Source: an uncultured Bacillota bacterium
Lineage (GTDB): Bacteria > Bacillota > Dehalobacteriia > UBA4068
Reading direction: 5' to 3'
Assembly: GCA_934427095.1 (NCBI GenBank)
Contig: CAKRYM010000049.1
Span: 1-9,041, forward strand
Length of the DNA: 9,041 nucleotides
A model generated the notes under the pieces. That model was not told the origin of the DNA, did no database searches, and worked only from the letters and a program-made list of their open reading frames with translations. This document shows, one piece after another, positions 5,726-9,041 of this stretch. Positions within the stretch are counted from its first letter, which is position 1; each line of letters begins with the position of its first letter. Position numbers and translations under genes: made by a program.

Positions 5726-7267
5726 ATGGATATGGAAACCAGTTCCCGGGCTAAAAATAGTGTATTGCGCATTGCTATTGTTTTTCTTCTCATTATTATT
5801 AACTTACTTTGGATTCTTACGGTTTTTTTCTGGCTGGAATCTTATTTCGCGGTAATACACATTGTTACCTTGATCGCAGCGTTTCTCTTGGTTGTGGGGA
5901 TTTGCGGCAAACAGGAAAATTCTGCCTTTAAGTTGCCCTGGATCATTTTGATTTTGGTTTCGCCGGTCTTAGGCTGCACCCTGTATTTTTTCTTTGGTCG
6001 CAAAAATGCCACCCAAAAAATGGCCCAGCGGTTTGCGAAGCTTGACGGAGAGTTACTGCCCTTGCTCCAGCAGGAGGAAGCGGTGATGGCTGCTTTAGAA
6101 AGCCAAAACCAAATGGTAGCTAATCAGTTCCGCTATTTGCAGCGTTATGCCGCTTTTCCGGTTTATCGCAATACGGATTTGGTCTTTCACCCTGAGGCAA
6201 CGGATGCGTTTGAAGATCTTTTGCAGGCCTTGTCTCAAGCAAAAGAATTTATCTTTATGGAATATTTTATCGTGCAGGAGGCGAAATCTTTCGCCCGCTT
6301 AAAAGCCGTCCTGGCGGACCGCGTGCAACACGGGGTTGAGGTACGGTTTTTGTACGATGATTTTGGTAGCGGCACTTATCTTGACGCTAAGTTTACCAAG
6401 CGGATGAAGGCCATTGGCGTACAATGCCGGGTGTTTAATCCCATGTTGCCTATCTTGGATAGCTTTATGAATAACCGGGATCACCGGAAAATTACGGTGA
6501 TTGACGGGAAAGTGGGGTTTACTGGCGGTTATAATTTGGCGGACGCCTATTATAACCTGGTGCATCCTTATGGGTACTGGAAAGATACCGGGGTGAAATT
6601 AACCGGGGATGCGGTGCGTAGTTTGACCGTAATGTTCTTGGAAATATGGAACGCTGTAGAAAAAAGCGACGACTCTTATGAAAAATATCTGCCTCCCTTG
6701 GCCTATCAGGCAAAGGAGCAAGGCTTTGTCCAGCCTTTTGCCGATAGTCCAATTGATGACGAGGTTGTAGGAGAAAACGCTTATCTCAATTTGATTAAGA
6801 GTGCGAAACATACTGTGTATGCCACAACGCCCTATTTAATCATCAGCGATGAGATGTTACGAGAGCTGTGTATGGCGGCGCAGCGTGGGGTAGATGTACG
6901 TATTGTGCTGCCAGGAATTTCGGACCATCCCTTTATTCATTGGCTGTCTCGTTCGTATTATCCCATGCTAGCCAAAAAGGGCGTCAGAATTTTTGAATAT
7001 ACACCGGGCTATATTCATGCTAAGCAAATCCTGGGGGATGGAGAAACCGCCATTGTGGGTACAGTCAATCTGGATTTTCGTAGTATGTATCATCATTTTG
7101 AGGACGGCGTTCTGTTTTATGGCTATTCGGCCATTGCCCAGGTAGCGGAAGATTTTGAAAAAATCTTTTCCGTTTCCCAGGAGGTGACGGAAGATTACCT
7201 GACGGGTAGAAAAGCGAATATTGGGTTTTTCCAACGGATGTTCCGTCTTTTTACCCCTCTTCTTTAA
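5726..7267 (+). CDS. cls: Cardiolipin synthase (PLD-type, two HKD motifs)
   Basis: This is a 513-residue membrane-anchored phospholipase-D-superfamily enzyme that joins two phosphatidylglycerols into cardiolipin and glycerol. Seen: three hydrophobic segments in the first ~95 residues, covering the N-terminal PLD-nuclease-associated domain that ends in LGCTLYFFFGRK. The first catalytic motif is H253-R-K255-x4-D260 followed by GFTGGYN; the second is H431-A-K433-x4-D438 followed by GTVNLDFRS. Both are intact, and length is typical (480-515). The ATG at 5726 is preferred: AAGGAGG (5711-5717) is 8 nt upstream of it but only 2 nt from the ATG at 5720; a third ATG at 5732 is 14 nt away. It lies 64 nt after the degV remnant with no clear promoter in between, so it may have been, or still be, transcribed with it. 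It ends inside its own terminator hairpin. Function is secure at family level. Confidence 0.95.
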   Translation: MDMETSSRAKNSVLRIAIVFLLIIINLLWILTVFFWLESYFAVIHIVTLIAAFLLVVGICGKQENSAFKLPWIILILVSPVLGCTLYFFFGRKNATQKMAQRFAKLDGELLPLLQQEEAVMAALESQNQMVANQFRYLQRYAAFPVYRNTDLVFHPEATDAFEDLLQALSQAKEFIFMEYFIVQEAKSFARLKAVLADRVQHGVEVRFLYDDFGSGTYLDAKFTKRMKAIGVQCRVFNPMLPILDSFMNNRDHRKITVIDGKVGFTGGYNLADAYYNLVHPYGYWKDTGVKLTGDAVRSLTVMFLEIWNAVEKSDDSYEKYLPPLAYQAKEQGFVQPFADSPIDDEVVGENAYLNLIKSAKHTVYATTPYLIISDEMLRELCMAAQRGVDVRIVLPGISDHPFIHWLSRSYYPMLAKKGVRIFEYTPGYIHAKQILGDGETAIVGTVNLDFRSMYHHFEDGVLFYGYSAIAQVAEDFEKIFSVSQEVTEDYLTGRKANIGFFQRMFRLFTPLL

Positions 7268-7279
7268 GGAGAGGGGTTT
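7253..7279 (+). terminator. Intrinsic terminator of cls, overlapping its stop codon
   Basis: ACCCCTCT (7253-7260) pairs with AGAGGGGT (7270-7277). Two further inner pairs (one G-T) leave a 5-nt loop that contains part of the TAA stop (7265-7267). TTCCCTTTTTCTT follows the stem. The 5' arm is made from the last codons of cls. Confidence 0.75.
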
Positions 7280-7298
7280 CCCTTTTTCTTCTAAGAAA

Positions 7299-7328
7299 AA
7301 GCCTGCCTTGCATGAGCAGGGCAGGCTT
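7299..7328 (-). terminator. Intrinsic terminator of the rRNA methyltransferase gene
   Basis: A 13-bp stem (7299-7311 with 7316-7328, one G-U pair) closes on an ATGA loop. Read on the minus strand it begins 6 nt after the methyltransferase stop and runs into TTTTTCTT. On the plus strand the following bases (AGTATATT) are poor, so it mainly serves the minus-strand gene, back to back with the cls terminator. Confidence 0.82.
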
Positions 7329-7334
7329 AGTATA

Positions 7335-8558
7335 TTAAATAATTTGTAATAGGTAAAACTTTAAATAATTGGTTTCCGGTACTCCCCAGAGAATGGGGTG
7401 GTCTGCGGATTGCTGGCGGCATTCGATCTGACGTAGTTTTACATCAGCAAGGGCCGCTGCTTCTTGCAACATTTGCCGGAACAAATCCTCTGTCATGAAA
7501 TGAGAACAGGAACAGGTGGCCAAATATCCCCCGCGGGAGAGGGCTTTCATGGCTTTGCTGTTGATTTCCTTATAACCGCGGTAGGCATTGGCTACCGTGG
7601 CGTTGCTTTTGGTAAAGGCAGGTGGGTCCAGAATAATATAATCATATTGTCGGCTTTTTTTCTCTGCCAACTGGCCCAGGAGGATAAAGACATCCTCTTT
7701 ACAGAAGGTCATCTTTTCCGCTAAACCATTGCGATGCGCATTGGCTTTCGCCAAATCTAAAGCATCCTGGGAAATATCCACTGCTGTCACATGCAGGGCG
7801 CCTGCTTTGGCGGCGTTGAGGGCAAAAGCTCCTGTATGGGTGCAGCAGTCTAACACGTGTTTACCAGGCGCTAGCTTGGCTGCCGCTAGACGGTTGTATT
7901 TTTGATCCAGGAAAAAGCCGGTTTTTTGCCCATTGATATAATCCACGTCATAGAAAATTCCGTTTTCGCAAATTTCGGTATGGCCGTCTAAATCCGTGGC
8001 TAGGCCGGGTAGTGGGTAGAACCCCTTGTATTTGGGTAGGCCTTCCTTCTCTCTTAACCCTGCTTCATTTCGTTCGTAGATGGCGCGGATATGCACGCCT
8101 CTTTCCGCTAATACCTCCACCAGCTGTCGGTAGAGCATATCCTTGATCTGTTCGGTGCCGAGAGAAAGCACCTCGGTGACCAAAATATCATTAAAACGGT
8201 CCACCGTTAAGCCGGGAAAAGAGTCGGCTTCCCCGAAAATCAGCCGGCAGCAGGAGAAATCTTCTCCCATGACGGTACGACGATAATCCACCGCATAGCT
8301 GACTCTTCGCCGGTAGAAGGCCTCGTCAAAGCGGTCGTTGGTGTTGTGGGAAATGATGCGCACGCGGATTTTGGAATGGTCGTTGATATAGCCTGTGCCC
8401 AGCCAGCGATGCTTCGGGGAATAGACGTCCACCAAATCGCCGTTGACATATTCCCCTTGGATATGGGTAATTTCGTCTCCGTATACCCAAACATGGCCAT
8501 TGCGGAGGAATTTTTCTCCTTTGGGGGTGATGATAATTTCCGGATAATTCCTTGGCAT
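7335..8558 (-). CDS. Class I SAM-dependent 23S rRNA (cytosine-C5) methyltransferase, RlmI-like
   Basis: This is a 407-residue cytoplasmic RNA methyltransferase of the COG1092 RlmI/RlmK family; RlmI of E. coli makes m5C1962 in 23S rRNA. An N-terminal PUA domain is seen (~residues 5-70: TPKGEKFLRNGHVWVYGDEI, then DLVDVYSPKHRWLGTGYIN). It is followed by the family linker FPGLTVDRF (114-122) and QKTGFFLDQK (211-220). The Rossmann core has SAM motif I VLDCCTHTGAFAL (235-247), V-D261 at the next strand end, DPPAF (311-315) and TCSCSHF (348-354), the last two carrying the residues typical of C5 methyltransferases. Length is normal (390-410). ATG at 8558 is chosen: AAGGAAGG lies 6 nt upstream. An in-frame ATG at 8675 would lie upstream of the promoter -10 box, so that longer form would not be transcribed from it. 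Exact target base in this organism is inferred from the family. Confidence 0.9.
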   Translation of the reverse strand: MPRNYPEIIITPKGEKFLRNGHVWVYGDEITHIQGEYVNGDLVDVYSPKHRWLGTGYINDHSKIRVRIISHNTNDRFDEAFYRRRVSYAVDYRRTVMGEDFSCCRLIFGEADSFPGLTVDRFNDILVTEVLSLGTEQIKDMLYRQLVEVLAERGVHIRAIYERNEAGLREKEGLPKYKGFYPLPGLATDLDGHTEICENGIFYDVDYINGQKTGFFLDQKYNRLAAAKLAPGKHVLDCCTHTGAFALNAAKAGALHVTAVDISQDALDLAKANAHRNGLAEKMTFCKEDVFILLGQLAEKKSRQYDYIILDPPAFTKSNATVANAYRGYKEINSKAMKALSRGGYLATCSCSHFMTEDLFRQMLQEAAALADVKLRQIECRQQSADHPILWGVPETNYLKFYLLQII

Positions 8559-8636
8559 CCTTTTCCTTCCTTTTCTATTGCGCAAGCAATGGATGGTATG
8601 ATATTGTGCAGATGGATAGATGTTTTTTGCGTATTT

Positions 8637-8665
8637 AGTATAACACTGGAAAGGAAAGCTGTAAA
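8637..8665 (-). promoter_or_regulatory. Promoter of the rRNA methyltransferase gene
   Basis: TTTACA (8665-8660) and TATACT (8642-8637) are 17 bp apart on the minus strand, and TG one base before the -10 adds an extended element. The predicted start near 8630 gives a 72-nt leader to the ATG at 8558. Confidence 0.8.
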
Positions 8666-8753
8666 GCGCAGGCATTTTTATATCTATGGGAAAAACAGGC
8701 GGAAGAATTGTGGCGGGATATGCGAAAAAATGAAAAATTTTTTCCTAAAACTC

Positions 8754-8782
8754 TTTACAATTTTTTAGGGATTTAGTATAAT
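8754..8782 (+). promoter_or_regulatory. Near-consensus rightward promoter of an unidentified transcript
   Basis: TTTACA (8754-8759), a 17-bp spacer and a perfect TATAAT (8777-8782) match 11 of 12 consensus bases. The 30 bases upstream (8724-8753) are A/T-rich with an A6-T6 inverted repeat (8724-8744), resembling an UP element. It faces away from the methyltransferase promoter 90 bp to the left. The expected start is near 8789. Confidence 0.75.
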
Positions 8783-9041
8783 GGATTTACTTTATTTTTT
8801 TATAGGGTCTTTTCTTTTACGCTGTATCATTCGTTTTTTTAATCACGATGCAGCTGGTCTGTTAAAGGCCTTTTTCTACTGTATTTTAAAAAACCTTATG
8901 TTTAACTGGCGGTTTCCGAAGCCCCTTTCTAGACTTCTTGGTTTGGGAAAATCAGCTCATCTATTCGTTTTTCGAATGAACTGTTTTTTCTCTTGGATAA
9001 ATTTTGCAAGGATTTGCAGTAAATTCTGCTGCTGCAAAGAC
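8783..9041. other. Unassigned region downstream of the rightward promoter; no convincing gene
   Basis: About 250 AT-rich bases run to the window edge. On the plus strand one frame is open from an ATG at 8781 to the last base (87 codons, Phe/Cys-rich, ending near CSKFCCCKD). That ATG overlaps the -10 box, has only a weak AGGG upstream, and the translation resembles no family known to me. On the minus strand two short frames enter from the edge, stopping at TGA 8959-8957 (28 codons) and at a TAG near 8922 (about 40 codons); either could be the tail of a neighbouring gene, and they cannot both be real. Small inverted repeats exist: ATTCG-T5-CGAAT around 8973-8987 and TTTGCAG/CTGCAAA near the edge. 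A long 5' leader of a gene outside the window, or a small RNA, would also fit. Confidence 0.3.

Noticed and set aside
8559..8675. 39-codon N-terminal extension of the rRNA methyltransferase
   Set aside because: It would begin upstream of the promoter -10 box, while ATG at 8558 has a good ribosome binding site and fits the family start.
8346..8768. 140-codon open frame on the plus strand antisense to the methyltransferase start region
   Set aside because: It overlaps a well-supported PUA domain and its promoter, ends in low-complexity KNFFLKLFTIF, and has no ribosome binding site of note.
8957..9040. Tail of a minus-strand gene entering from the right edge
   Set aside because: Two different minus frames are open here for only 28 to 40 codons with no recognisable motif and no terminator after either stop; too little to call.

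Overview
The window looks like a chromosomal segment of a Bacillota (Firmicutes) bacterium, most likely an anaerobic member of Clostridia or Negativicutes. The support is the feoA-feoB-small Cys-rich membrane protein cluster, a DegV-family relic, strong AGGAGG-type ribosome binding sites, sigma-A-like promoters with 17-bp spacers and moderate GC. The exact lineage cannot be fixed from sequence alone. No tRNA, rRNA, CRISPR array, insertion sequence or phage gene is seen.

Layout, left to right. 3-350 (+) is the 3' end of an MBOAT O-acyltransferase. It is separated by a bidirectional hairpin terminator from a convergent EamA/DMT-type transporter (392-1315, -). Upstream of the transporter lies a HxlR-type regulator (1452-1796, -), divergent from a flavodoxin-like FMN oxidoreductase (1897-2454, +) across a 100-bp promoter region. 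A second, unusually long bidirectional terminator (2478-2523) separates the oxidoreductase from a compact ferrous-iron uptake operon on the minus strand: feoA (4975-4748), feoB (4751-2748, overlapping feoA by 4 nt) and a 60-residue FeoB-associated Cys-rich membrane protein (2737-2555). The feo operon has a TTGACA-N17-TAAATT promoter with two inverted repeats over the -10 box and start point, a plausible metal-repressor site.

Right of the feo promoter, 5221-5661 (+) holds only the C-terminal half of a DegV/FakB-type fatty-acid-binding protein. Its N-terminal half is absent from the window, and an in-frame TAG precedes the remnant, so it is most likely a decayed or deleted gene. It is followed by an intact cardiolipin synthase (5726-7267, +) with its own terminator, and then by a convergent RlmI-like rRNA methyltransferase (8558-7335, -).

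The last ~480 bases (8559-9041) hold two promoters pointing away from each other: one for the methyltransferase and a near-consensus one (TTTACA-N17-TATAAT) facing right. No convincing gene follows the rightward promoter before the window ends. That unexplained transcript, the degV junction and the feo operator region are the parts most worth a second look. Nothing here amounts to a clear new multi-gene system; most of the window is ordinary core metabolism, transport and RNA modification.
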